From NCBI GenBank assembly GCA_050290265.1, contig JBNKHI010000001.1, positions 1-64,000 on the forward strand: DNA of 64,000 nucleotides. The letters run 5' to 3'. The DNA is from JBNKFV01 sp050290265 (GTDB lineage Bacteria > Pseudomonadota > Gammaproteobacteria > Pseudomonadales > Cellvibrionaceae). Positions 53,475 through 61,756 of this stretch are shown in pieces; positions within the stretch are counted from its first letter, which is position 1; each line of letters opens with the position of its first letter. The notes beneath the pieces are model-generated. The model had not been told where the DNA came from and ran no database searches. It worked only from the letters and a program-made list of their open reading frames with translations. The translations under genes and the position numbers were made by a program.

Positions 53475-54581
53475 TTATAGGCGCATCGGCATAACAACGT
53501 AAACGGAATCACCACCTTCTGGCTCTTCCAGCAATGCACTACTATTGCTATCTGAGAGAGTAAATTTGATATTTTCGCTATTCAAGACATTTGCAACATC
53601 TTGCAAGTAACTTACATTAAAGCCTATTTCCAACGGTTCGCCGCTGTAGTCTACAACGACGTTTTCCTCAGCTTCTTCCTGCTCTGGGTTGTTAGCTACA
53701 ATCGTCATTAAACCATCGGACAGTAATATTCTGACACCACGATACTTTTCATTCGATAAAATGGCCGTACGGGCAAATGCTTGCTTAAGCTCAGTTCGAG
53801 ATCCAAAGACCGTTTTATTTCCACCTTTTGGTAGAACTCTTTCGTAATCAGGAAACTTTCCGTCTACTAACTTGGAGGTAAAAGTATAGTCAGGCGTTGT
53901 TGCCCGGAAATGATTACCACCAAATGCAATTTCAACTAAGTCACTACTATCTGTCAGTAAACGCGACAGCTCCATAACCCCCTTTCGCGGCAAAATGACC
54001 TGCAGAAGGCTTGGGGTTTCAATACCCATCCCTTCCTTAGTACACATGGCCAGACGATGGCCATCAGTGGAAACCAGCCGCAATTGCCCGGCATTAACTT
54101 CCCACAACATCCCGTTCAAGTAATAACGAACATCTTGTTGCGCCATCGCAAAAGCAGTGCGTTCGATAAGGTGTTTTATGACTTTCTGTTCACAAGAGAA
54201 GTGCAGGTTACCCTCACCCTCTTCTACATTGGGAAAATCAGACGCGGGCAAGGTCGACAAGGTAAATCGACTGCGCCCGGATTTAACGGTAACCTTTTGA
54301 TCTTCTTCAGTAAAATCAATAATAGCGTCGTCAGACAATGAACGGCAGATATCCAATAATTTACGCGCTGGAACAGTAATTTCTCCGGATACGCCAGGGC
54401 TATCCAGCTGAATCCTACCCACGATTTCAACTTCCAAGTCAGTACCTGTAAGCGATAATCGATCTTCTTCGAGCACTAGCAGCACGTTTGCTAACACCGG
54501 CAACGTCTGACGACGTTCAACAACCCCTGCAACTAACTGAAGAGGTTTAAGAAAAGCTTCGCGAGACACGCTAAATTTCAT
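53475..54581 (-). CDS. dnaN: DNA polymerase III beta subunit (sliding clamp)
   Basis: Ring-shaped processivity factor of 368 residues in three similar domains. It starts MKFSVSREAFLKPLQLVAGVVERR and ends with VYVVMPMRL, the normal C-terminus. It follows dnaA with a 165-base gap. Confidence 0.96.
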   Translation of the reverse strand: MKFSVSREAFLKPLQLVAGVVERRQTLPVLANVLLVLEEDRLSLTGTDLEVEIVGRIQLDSPGVSGEITVPARKLLDICRSLSDDAIIDFTEEDQKVTVKSGRSRFTLSTLPASDFPNVEEGEGNLHFSCEQKVIKHLIERTAFAMAQQDVRYYLNGMLWEVNAGQLRLVSTDGHRLAMCTKEGMGIETPSLLQVILPRKGVMELSRLLTDSSDLVEIAFGGNHFRATTPDYTFTSKLVDGKFPDYERVLPKGGNKTVFGSRTELKQAFARTAILSNEKYRGVRILLSDGLMTIVANNPEQEEAEENVVVDYSGEPLEIGFNVSYLQDVANVLNSENIKFTLSDSNSSALLEEPEGGDSVYVVMPMRL

Positions 54582-54746
54582 GATCTGTTCTCTTGTTTAA
54601 TCCTTAACTGCCATCCAAATTCGCCTACCGGCTGCTTCATCTGACCACTTAAATCAATTTACCTAAATAGTACTATTAAAATACCAACACCCAATCAATT
54701 ACACCTGTTGTTACCTAGTTTGAAAAGACCAAAATAACAAAACATA

Positions 54747-56402
54747 TTAAGAAGTTAGTGAACGCAGCAGGTTTTTAACATCTTCACCGATATCGGCATC
54801 CTGCTCTCGCAGCTCCTTTATCTTGCGACATGCATGCAACACAGTTGTATGGTCTCGGCCACCAAAGGCATCACCAATCTCTGGTAGGCTATGGTTGGTT
54901 AATTCTTTAGCAAGAGCCATAGCAACCTGTCTAGGTCTAGCAACCGATCGACTCCGACGCTTAGAGTGTAAATCGCTCACTTTAATTTTGTAATACTCAG
55001 CCACAACTCTCTGGATATTATCTATACTTACCTGCTTGTCTTGGAGCGCTAATAAATCTTTCAACGCATCACGAACAAGCTCAACATCTATAGCTCTACC
55101 GGTGAAATGTGCATTTGCGATAACGCGTTTAAGTGCACCCTCGAGCTCTCGAACGTTTGACCGAATGCGCTGAGCAATAAAGAAAGCTGCATCGTGTGGC
55201 AACTCCATTTTTGCCTGTGCGGCTTTACTCATCAAAATGGCTACGCGAGTTTCCAGCTCCGGCGGCTCAACAGCTACGGTTAGCCCCCAGCCAAAACGAG
55301 ATTTTAACCGTTCCTCTAACCCACTGATCTCTTTAGGGTAGCGATCACACGTTAAAATAATTTGCTGACCACCTTCCAATAACGCATTAAATGTATGGAA
55401 AAACTCTTCCTGCGAGCGCTCTTTACCAGCAAAAAATTGAATATCATCAATTAATAGTGCATCTACAGAGCGGTAATAACGCTTGAAGTCATTAATCGCG
55501 TTCAATTGTAAGGCTTTGACCATATCAGCCACAAACCGCTCAGAGTGGAGGTAGACAATTTTTGCATTAGGGTTTTTTTCTAACAGGGCGTTGCCCACGG
55601 CATGCATCAAGTGAGTTTTACCCAAGCCAACACCACCATAGATAAACAGGGGGTTATAAGACCCACCGGGATTATCAGCAACTTGTCTAGAAGCTGCCAA
55701 GGCCAACTGGTTTGACTTACCTTCCACAAAACTCGTAAAAGTATTAAACGTGTTTAGATAGCTGTTATGTTTCAAGCCACCTTCAACCGCAACCTCTCCC
55801 TTGTTACGAAGTGCGTAATTGGGATCTGCTGGCGGCTTCTCATTACGATTGCTTTGGGTATTGTAGGTATTATTCGACCTAGAACTCGAATAACTATTAT
55901 TCGCATTTGAGTCCCCGGCAATATCATCACCTTGCTCTAGATTATCCGGCAGGACCCTAAATGCTTCCTGGTTCGGCGAAAAATTAAAAGCTGGTACTTG
56001 CGTCGACCCACTGTTCACCACAGCCCTACTCTCACTGCGTTGAAAGGGTGACTGCTGTTCACTTTGCTTTGGCTCCACAACGCGTTGTTGCGGCTCCTGC
56101 AGCGCTTGCTGGTAGGGTTGCTGACTGCGGCGTTGAAAAACAGGACGCTGAACGGCCGAAACAGCCAGCTCTACAGGAACAGACTGACCGACAGCTTCAG
56201 ATACTAACTCTTGGATCCGGCCATAAAACTTGTTGCTAACCCAATCCAGAATAAACCGGTTGGGTGCCAACAAACGCAGGCAGTGATTAGAGTTCACGTC
56301 TACCTGCAAAGGTTTTATCCAAGTATTAAACTGTTGACTGGGTAATTCGTCCTGAAGGCAGTTAACGCAGTTTTTCCAAATTGCTTCTGGCAAAGCAAGC
56401 AT
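54747..56402 (-). CDS. dnaA: Chromosomal replication initiator protein DnaA
   Basis: AAA+ initiator that opens oriC. Of about 551 residues, domain I is at the N-terminus (DELPSQQFNTWIKPLQVD). Domain II is a long linker (about 95-215) very rich in Gln, Ser and Asn. Domain III has Walker A GGVGLGKTHLMHA and Walker B LLIDDIQFF. Domain IV has the DnaA-box reader DHTTVLHACRKI. The linker makes the protein clearly longer than the E. coli one (467 aa). The ATG at 56402 follows GGGG directly; a TTG two codons upstream is also possible. Transcription starts within a region with DnaA boxes, so autoregulation is likely. Confidence 0.95.
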   Translation of the reverse strand: MLALPEAIWKNCVNCLQDELPSQQFNTWIKPLQVDVNSNHCLRLLAPNRFILDWVSNKFYGRIQELVSEAVGQSVPVELAVSAVQRPVFQRRSQQPYQQALQEPQQRVVEPKQSEQQSPFQRSESRAVVNSGSTQVPAFNFSPNQEAFRVLPDNLEQGDDIAGDSNANNSYSSSRSNNTYNTQSNRNEKPPADPNYALRNKGEVAVEGGLKHNSYLNTFNTFTSFVEGKSNQLALAASRQVADNPGGSYNPLFIYGGVGLGKTHLMHAVGNALLEKNPNAKIVYLHSERFVADMVKALQLNAINDFKRYYRSVDALLIDDIQFFAGKERSQEEFFHTFNALLEGGQQIILTCDRYPKEISGLEERLKSRFGWGLTVAVEPPELETRVAILMSKAAQAKMELPHDAAFFIAQRIRSNVRELEGALKRVIANAHFTGRAIDVELVRDALKDLLALQDKQVSIDNIQRVVAEYYKIKVSDLHSKRRSRSVARPRQVAMALAKELTNHSLPEIGDAFGGRDHTTVLHACRKIKELREQDADIGEDVKNLLRSLTS

Positions 56403-56897
56403 CCCCAATTAATTTATCAGTGTGCGAAAAGTAAGATTTAGCGAGCCAAGAATTCTATCTTCCAAACGCTTACTTATCCACACATTTGTGAATATTTTCA
56501 GTAAAACTAAAAAATATCTATTTAAATTCAGAGAGTTATAAATTAATTGGATAATTTTTAACTGATCAAAAAACAACCTATTTTGTGCATAAAAACACAA
56601 ATTCTGTGGATATACCTGTGTATATTATGAGTACAAACTGGTAGTAAAAGGTGCGTAACTCACAACACAACTACAAAAGCGTCCCCCGCTATTACTTAGT
56701 GACAAATGAATAGAAAGAATCGCAAACCGAATACCTTACCGAATTTTCGCACTATGCTTGACTGAAGACTTAAAGCCGTTGATTTAATAACCATTCTTCT
56801 ATAGAATCCCGCGTCTTTTCCGCACTCCCAGTTCAATAACGTTTTTGTTGTTGGCAGGGCGCCAACAACAAACGATAGGAAATAGGTCGATCCCATC
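56403..56897. other. dnaA-rpmH intergenic region with DnaA boxes (origin candidate or autoregulatory region)
   Basis: About 495 bases between divergent dnaA and rpmH. They contain a perfect DnaA box TTATCCACA (56474-56482) and three close matches on the opposite strand: TGTGCATAA (56584-56592), TGTGGATAT (56605-56613) and TGTGTATAT (56618-56626). The sequence around 56500-56640 is AT-rich. Pseudomonas has its origin in this gap. Here it could be the origin or only control dnaA; the mnmE-mnmG gap is a rival candidate. Confidence 0.6.
56779..56805 (+). promoter_or_regulatory. Possible rpmH promoter
   Basis: TTGATT (56779-56784) and TATAGA (56800-56805) are plausible -35 and -10 elements for rpmH, but the 15-nt spacing is short. 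An alternative -35 TTGACT lies at 56758-56763. The exact start is not determined. Confidence 0.35.
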
Positions 56898-57032
56898 ATG
56901 AAAAGAACATTCCAACCCAGTGTTTTAAAGCGTAAGCGTAACCATGGTTTTCGCGCTCGTATGGAAACTAAAGGCGGTCGTAAAGTCTTAGCTCGTCGTC
57001 GTGCTAAAGGACGTAAGCAACTCGCTGCTTAA
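56898..57032 (+). CDS. rpmH: 50S ribosomal protein L34
   Basis: 44 residues, MKRTFQPSVLKRKRNHGF at the start and RRRAKGRKQLAA at the end, highly basic, the standard L34. It starts the rightward run rpmH-rnpA-yidD-yidC-mnmE. Confidence 0.97.
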   Translation: MKRTFQPSVLKRKRNHGFRARMETKGGRKVLARRRAKGRKQLAA

Positions 57033-57064
57033 GTGCCTGCCTATATAAGACATAAGTCGCCAGT

Positions 57065-57451
57065 GTGAGTAATCCATTTAGCTTTCCAAAAGCCTTGCGC
57101 CTACTCACACCGAGCGACTTTCAACCTGTCTTCGCTGATGCACCTATTCGGGCTGCACACAAACACCTATTAATACTGACTCGCCCAAATAATCTGGATA
57201 CCCCAAGATTAGGCTTAGTGATTGCTAAAAAGCATATCCGTAAAGCTAACCAGCGCAATCAAATCAAGCGCATAATTCGCGAATCATTTCGGCTTCGACA
57301 GCACACACTGGCGGGTTTAGATGCTATAGTGCTCGCGCGCAGCGGCTTGGACCAGTTGGACAAAGCACAACAAAGTAAATTACTGAACGAGCAGTGGTTG
57401 CGTATCGAAAAAAAACTTCGAAACCTAACTAATGCTAACCAAAGTTCATGA
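57065..57451 (+). CDS. rnpA: Ribonuclease P protein component
   Basis: Protein subunit of RNase P, which trims 5' ends of precursor tRNAs. The 128 residues are basic, with the central RNA-binding motif in KANQRNQIKRIIRESFRL. The start codon is GTG at 57065. The stop overlaps the yidD start by four bases (ATGA). Confidence 0.95.
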   Translation: MSNPFSFPKALRLLTPSDFQPVFADAPIRAAHKHLLILTRPNNLDTPRLGLVIAKKHIRKANQRNQIKRIIRESFRLRQHTLAGLDAIVLARSGLDQLDKAQQSKLLNEQWLRIEKKLRNLTNANQSS

Positions 57452-57717
57452 TTAAGCTCATCGCTATTCGTTTAATACATGTTTACCGCTATCTGGCGAG
57501 CCCTTGGTTGGGAAATCAATGCCGCTTCTACCCGACGTGTTCGCACTATGCGGAAGAAGCTTTGGTAAAACACAGTGTAGTAAAAGCGCTTTATTTAACT
57601 CTGCGACGTCTCCTTAAGTGTCACCCGTGGCATGCAGGCGGTTATGACCCTGTTCCAGAGGCTAGCAAAAAGACTTCTCTTACCCCTTCTGACATTTCTG
57701 AAAACGGCATACATTAA
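57448..57717 (+). CDS. yidD: Membrane protein insertion efficiency factor YidD
   Basis: Small protein of 89 residues. It contains the typical CRFYPTCSHYAEEAL and CHPWHAGGYDPVP with conserved cysteines. It aids insertion of inner membrane proteins together with YidC, encoded right after. It starts inside the rnpA stop. Confidence 0.95.
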   Translation: MIKLIAIRLIHVYRYLASPWLGNQCRFYPTCSHYAEEALVKHSVVKALYLTLRRLLKCHPWHAGGYDPVPEASKKTSLTPSDISENGIH

Positions 57718-57718
57718 T

Positions 57719-59413
57719 ATGGATTGGCTACGTACATTATTAATAGGGGCCATTGCGGCCGTCACCTTGGCGCTTATCGTTCAATGGAGCGATTTTAAAG
57801 ACGCTCGCCAAAAAGCGAATATCTTACCGACAACAACCAGTACTTCGGTTGTCGAAACTAATACCTCTACTCCTGAAAACTTAGACTTCCAGGAGCCAGC
57901 GAGTGTGACAAACACCAGCGCTGATATTCCCAGCCTAACGCCAGAAAAAGCGCAGCCAGATGCACCGGTGCCTACCAGTGCAAGTGCTCAGCTGATAAGC
58001 GTCACTACCGACAACTTTGAAGTATTGATTGATACGTTGGGGGGAGACATCGTTAAAGTAGCGCTTCGTGATTACAAAGCCGAACTAAATAAACCTGACC
58101 CCTTTATTTTGCTCAACAGAAATGACTACATGACCTATGTAGCGCAAAGCGGGTTAATTGGCCCGAATGGCACTGACACAGCAGAAGGTCGCCCGGTTTA
58201 TCACACGGCGAGCAACGCCTATACAATGCAAGAAGGTTCCGACACCTTAACCGTAGATCTTAACCTTAATCAAAATGGCGTACTGATTACCAAGCGTTAT
58301 ATATTCACACGCCACGATCACCTGATCAAACTCGATTATATTATTAACAACCAGTCAGATAGCGTCTGGGCCGCCAACTTATTTGGACAGATCAAACGCG
58401 ACAGCAAGCCAGTGCAGACAACAGAAGGTGCATTGGCAATGAAACCCTACTTGGGCGCAGCCATTACCACTCCGGATGAGCATTTCAAAAAGGTTAAATT
58501 TTCCAGCCTGGATGACGAAGCTTTTCAAACTACCATTACGGGTGGTTGGACGGCTATGGTCCAGCACTACTTTCTGAGCGCTTGGGTTCCCGACCAAAGC
58601 GTCGAAAACCATTTCAACCTGCGCAAACAGAAAAATCGCGATATGTATTTGCTGGGTTTCACTTCACCACGCACTGAAATCGCGGCTGGTGCAACAAAAA
58701 CGATTTCTGCTAGTTTCTATGCTGGCCCGAAAGATGTTTATCGACTCGAGAAAATATCACCGTACCTGGACCTGACGGTAGACTATGGCTGGCTTTGGTG
58801 GATTGCCAAACCCATCTTTTATTTCCTGCACTGGATCTACAATATTATTGGTAATTGGGGCTTCTCGATTATTGTTCTGACTGTAGTGATTAAAGCGGCA
58901 TTCTTTAAATTGTCTGCAACCAGTTACCGCTCCATGGCAAAAATGCGCAAGCTACAACCCATGATGGCGCAATTAAAAGAGCGCTATGGAGACGACAAAC
59001 AAAAAATGTCACAGGAGCTAATGAAGCTCTACAAGAAAGAAGGGGCAAACCCTCTTAGCGGGTGCTTGCCAATATTAATTCAGATGCCCGTCTTTATTTC
59101 ACTTTATTGGGTGTTAATGGAGAGTGTTGAGTTACGTCATACGCCTTTCTTGCTCTGGATTAATGACCTTTCAGTTAAAGATCCACTGTTTATCCTGCCA
59201 TTAATCATGGGTGTGACAATGTTTATTCAGCAAAAGCTGAATCCAACACCGCCAGATCCTATGCAAGCGCGCATTATGCAATTTATGCCGATAATGTTTA
59301 CTTTTATGTTCTTGTGGTTCCCCGCTGGCCTTGTATTGTATTGGGTCGTCAACAATACCCTGTCTATTTTGCAGCAATGGATCATTACTCGCAAAATTGA
59401 GCAAGAAGGCTAA
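57719..59413 (+). CDS. yidC: Membrane protein insertase YidC
   Basis: Inner-membrane insertase of 564 residues. TM1 is at about 4-22 (MDWLRTLLIGAIAAV), followed by a large periplasmic beta domain (about 60-340) and the conserved five-helix core. Core motifs include WGFSIIVLTVVIKAAFF with the cytoplasmic hairpin QPMMAQLKERYG, and GCLPILIQMPVFISLYWVL. The ATG at 57719 is one base after the yidD stop; a longer frame beginning at 57632 would be nested within yidD. Confidence 0.96.
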   Translation: MDWLRTLLIGAIAAVTLALIVQWSDFKDARQKANILPTTTSTSVVETNTSTPENLDFQEPASVTNTSADIPSLTPEKAQPDAPVPTSASAQLISVTTDNFEVLIDTLGGDIVKVALRDYKAELNKPDPFILLNRNDYMTYVAQSGLIGPNGTDTAEGRPVYHTASNAYTMQEGSDTLTVDLNLNQNGVLITKRYIFTRHDHLIKLDYIINNQSDSVWAANLFGQIKRDSKPVQTTEGALAMKPYLGAAITTPDEHFKKVKFSSLDDEAFQTTITGGWTAMVQHYFLSAWVPDQSVENHFNLRKQKNRDMYLLGFTSPRTEIAAGATKTISASFYAGPKDVYRLEKISPYLDLTVDYGWLWWIAKPIFYFLHWIYNIIGNWGFSIIVLTVVIKAAFFKLSATSYRSMAKMRKLQPMMAQLKERYGDDKQKMSQELMKLYKKEGANPLSGCLPILIQMPVFISLYWVLMESVELRHTPFLLWINDLSVKDPLFILPLIMGVTMFIQQKLNPTPPDPMQARIMQFMPIMFTFMFLWFPAGLVLYWVVNNTLSILQQWIITRKIEQEG

Positions 59414-59426
59414 CCCTTCAGAAATT

Positions 59427-60809
59427 ATGGTTAGCAGTAGCACAGACACCATTGCCGCCATCGCCACTGCCTCGGGTAGAGGGGGTGTCGGCATCGTCAG
59501 GGTGTCAGGTCCAAAAACGCAAGATATCGCGCAAGCAATTCTCGGTTACACGCCATCACCTCGTTATGCTCATTACGGTCCCTTTTTAGACCCAGACCGG
59601 TGCGCTCTGGATGAAGGCGTCAGCCTCTACTTTCCAGGACCCAACTCCTTTACCGGAGAGGATGTATTAGAACTTCAGGCTCATGGTGGTCCAGTTATTC
59701 TGGATATGCTTCTGCGTCGCTGCACACAACTAGGCGCCAGACTGGCTCATCCCGGCGAGTTTTCTGAGCGAGCATTCCTAAACGACAAGCTGGACCTGGC
59801 TCAAGCCGAAGCTATCGCGGACCTAATTGATGCCTCATCAGAAGTTGCTGCACGCAATGCCTTAAATTCCCTGCAAGGTGTTTTCTCGCAACGTATTAAC
59901 ACCTTACTGGAAAGCTTGATTCAATTGCGTATCTACGTTGAAGCTGCCATTGATTTCCCAGAGGAAGAAATTGATTTTCTTGCGGATGGCCATATAGCCA
60001 ACCAGCTTCAGGCTATCATTGAGCAAATAGAAGCGATTTTGCGCGAAGCTCAACAGGGCATCATTATTAAAGAAGGTATGCGTGTTGTTATCGCTGGTCG
60101 TCCAAATGCAGGGAAATCCAGTCTGTTAAATGCCCTCGCCGGACGTGAAACAGCCATAGTTACAGATATAGAAGGCACTACCCGAGATGTTCTGCGGGAG
60201 CACATCCATATAGATGGTATGCCTCTCCACATTATTGATACTGCGGGTTTACGCACCAACCCCGACGAAGTGGAACGCATAGGTATAGCCCGAGCGAAAC
60301 AGGAAATCGAGCAAGCCGATCGCATACTATTGGTCATCGACAGCACCCAGTTATTTGATGACCCAGTGAAACAAATTCAGCAATTGTTGGAAGAAAGCGA
60401 ACTCTCATTAGCAGCGGTAGAAGAACGACTCAGCATAATCTTTAATAAAGTCGATTTACTTGGCAATCCTATGCCAACTGCGGTCAATAACCTTCCCTAC
60501 CCCAATATAAAGTTATCAGCTAAGGAACGTAGCGGCTTAGAGCAGCTCACTGAACATCTGAAATTATGTATTGGCTATCAAGGAGCAGGTGAAAGTCATT
60601 TTACCGCTAGGCGTCGCCATATCGATGCGTTAGAACGAACCCTGCAATATCTACGTGAAGGCCAACAACAATTACAGAGCTATGCTGCCGGTGAACTACT
60701 GGCGGAGGACTTACGCCAGGCACAAAACAGTTTAGGCAGTATCACCGGGGCCTTCACTCCAGATGATTTATTGGGGAGAATTTTCTCCAGTTTCTGCATT
60801 GGCAAGTAA
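59427..60809 (+). CDS. mnmE: tRNA modification GTPase MnmE
   Basis: With MnmG adds the carboxymethylaminomethyl group to U34 of certain tRNAs. The 460 residues have an N-terminal folate-binding domain (TIAAIATASGRGGVGIVR), a G domain with GRPNAGKSS, DTAG and NKVD, and the C-terminal FCIGK motif with the functional cysteine. The ATG at 59427 lies 13 bases after yidC; a longer frame starting within yidC is unsupported. Confidence 0.96.
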   Translation: MVSSSTDTIAAIATASGRGGVGIVRVSGPKTQDIAQAILGYTPSPRYAHYGPFLDPDRCALDEGVSLYFPGPNSFTGEDVLELQAHGGPVILDMLLRRCTQLGARLAHPGEFSERAFLNDKLDLAQAEAIADLIDASSEVAARNALNSLQGVFSQRINTLLESLIQLRIYVEAAIDFPEEEIDFLADGHIANQLQAIIEQIEAILREAQQGIIIKEGMRVVIAGRPNAGKSSLLNALAGRETAIVTDIEGTTRDVLREHIHIDGMPLHIIDTAGLRTNPDEVERIGIARAKQEIEQADRILLVIDSTQLFDDPVKQIQQLLEESELSLAAVEERLSIIFNKVDLLGNPMPTAVNNLPYPNIKLSAKERSGLEQLTEHLKLCIGYQGAGESHFTARRRHIDALERTLQYLREGQQQLQSYAAGELLAEDLRQAQNSLGSITGAFTPDDLLGRIFSSFCIGK

Positions 60810-61756
60810 ACCAAAAATATACCAACCCTTCACTGTCAATCTATACCAGACTCAATCCAGGGCTTAGGTAACTAACTTAAGAACCCTATAAGCTGATAGG
60901 CCTTTACCTTTTTCAGCTCCCCAAAGCGCTTCCGGCTAAAGTTACACGAAGACTTGCCCTGATAAGCACCTCATTAAGTCCTAGGATTACAAAACCGTTA
61001 CCGCAACGATCGGCTTTACGATATCAAAAATATGCTGGCGAACACCTAAATTAATCGGTGGTTTCATTGATAGCGTTGATCCTGCTGTAATAGAGCGCAT
61101 AAAACTCTGTGGATAACTGCAATTTACACAATCAAAGTAGTAAACCCCAGGTTATCCACAGAAAAATACAGTTTTACGCACAGAAATTATTAAAACTTAG
61201 TCACACTTACACTTATTATCCACACTAACTCACAACTTTATCCCCTAAGTTATTGTAAAACCGTGGATTTTAAGATTAGCCTACTACTCCATACTATTTC
61301 TCATAGACTAACTTGCGTATAAAGCTGGGACCAAATGTGAATAACTAAGTGACTTTTTAAAACGCTATGTTTTTACAATTATTAATATTCAGGACGTCCC
61401 CACCTTTAAGGGGTATCCAAACAGGCTTTGTAGACGTACTTATTATTCCTTTAACTCATTGTTTTTAATAAAAATTTTTTAATTATCAACAGATTTACGG
61501 CTTAGTATTTATTACAATAGATTTAATATATCTATCTATATACTTATATATATCTTATTTAATTAATTTATTATTTATCTCGTGTGTAAATTTAAATTCC
61601 TTTATATTGCCCGCCCTCTTCAATGAACCAACGTCTATTTAAAAACCCTGTCATGGCACTGAAATAATTAGATGGTTTTTTGATCAAATGCTTTAACGTC
61701 TTTATAATGGCCCGCCGTTTTGTCGCGGCAGATAGTTCTTCCACAGGTATCCGTAG
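60810..61756. other. mnmE-mnmG intergenic region, oriC candidate
   Basis: A 947-base gene-free stretch. It has perfect DnaA boxes at 61108-61116 (TGTGGATAA), 61152-61160 and 61216-61224 (TTATCCACA), and one-mismatch boxes at 61336-61344 and 61483-61491. These are followed by an AT-rich tract (61501-61580). In E. coli oriC lies next to mnmG (gidA), and boxes followed by an AT-rich unwinding element is the standard origin layout. I find no ORF of credible content in it. Confidence 0.7.
61501..61580. other. AT-rich tract, probable DNA unwinding element
   Basis: Counted directly, only 9 of 80 bases are G or C (about 11%). Runs of alternating TA occur (tatctatatacttatata). Located downstream of the DnaA box cluster and about 175 bases before mnmG. 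Confidence 0.6.
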
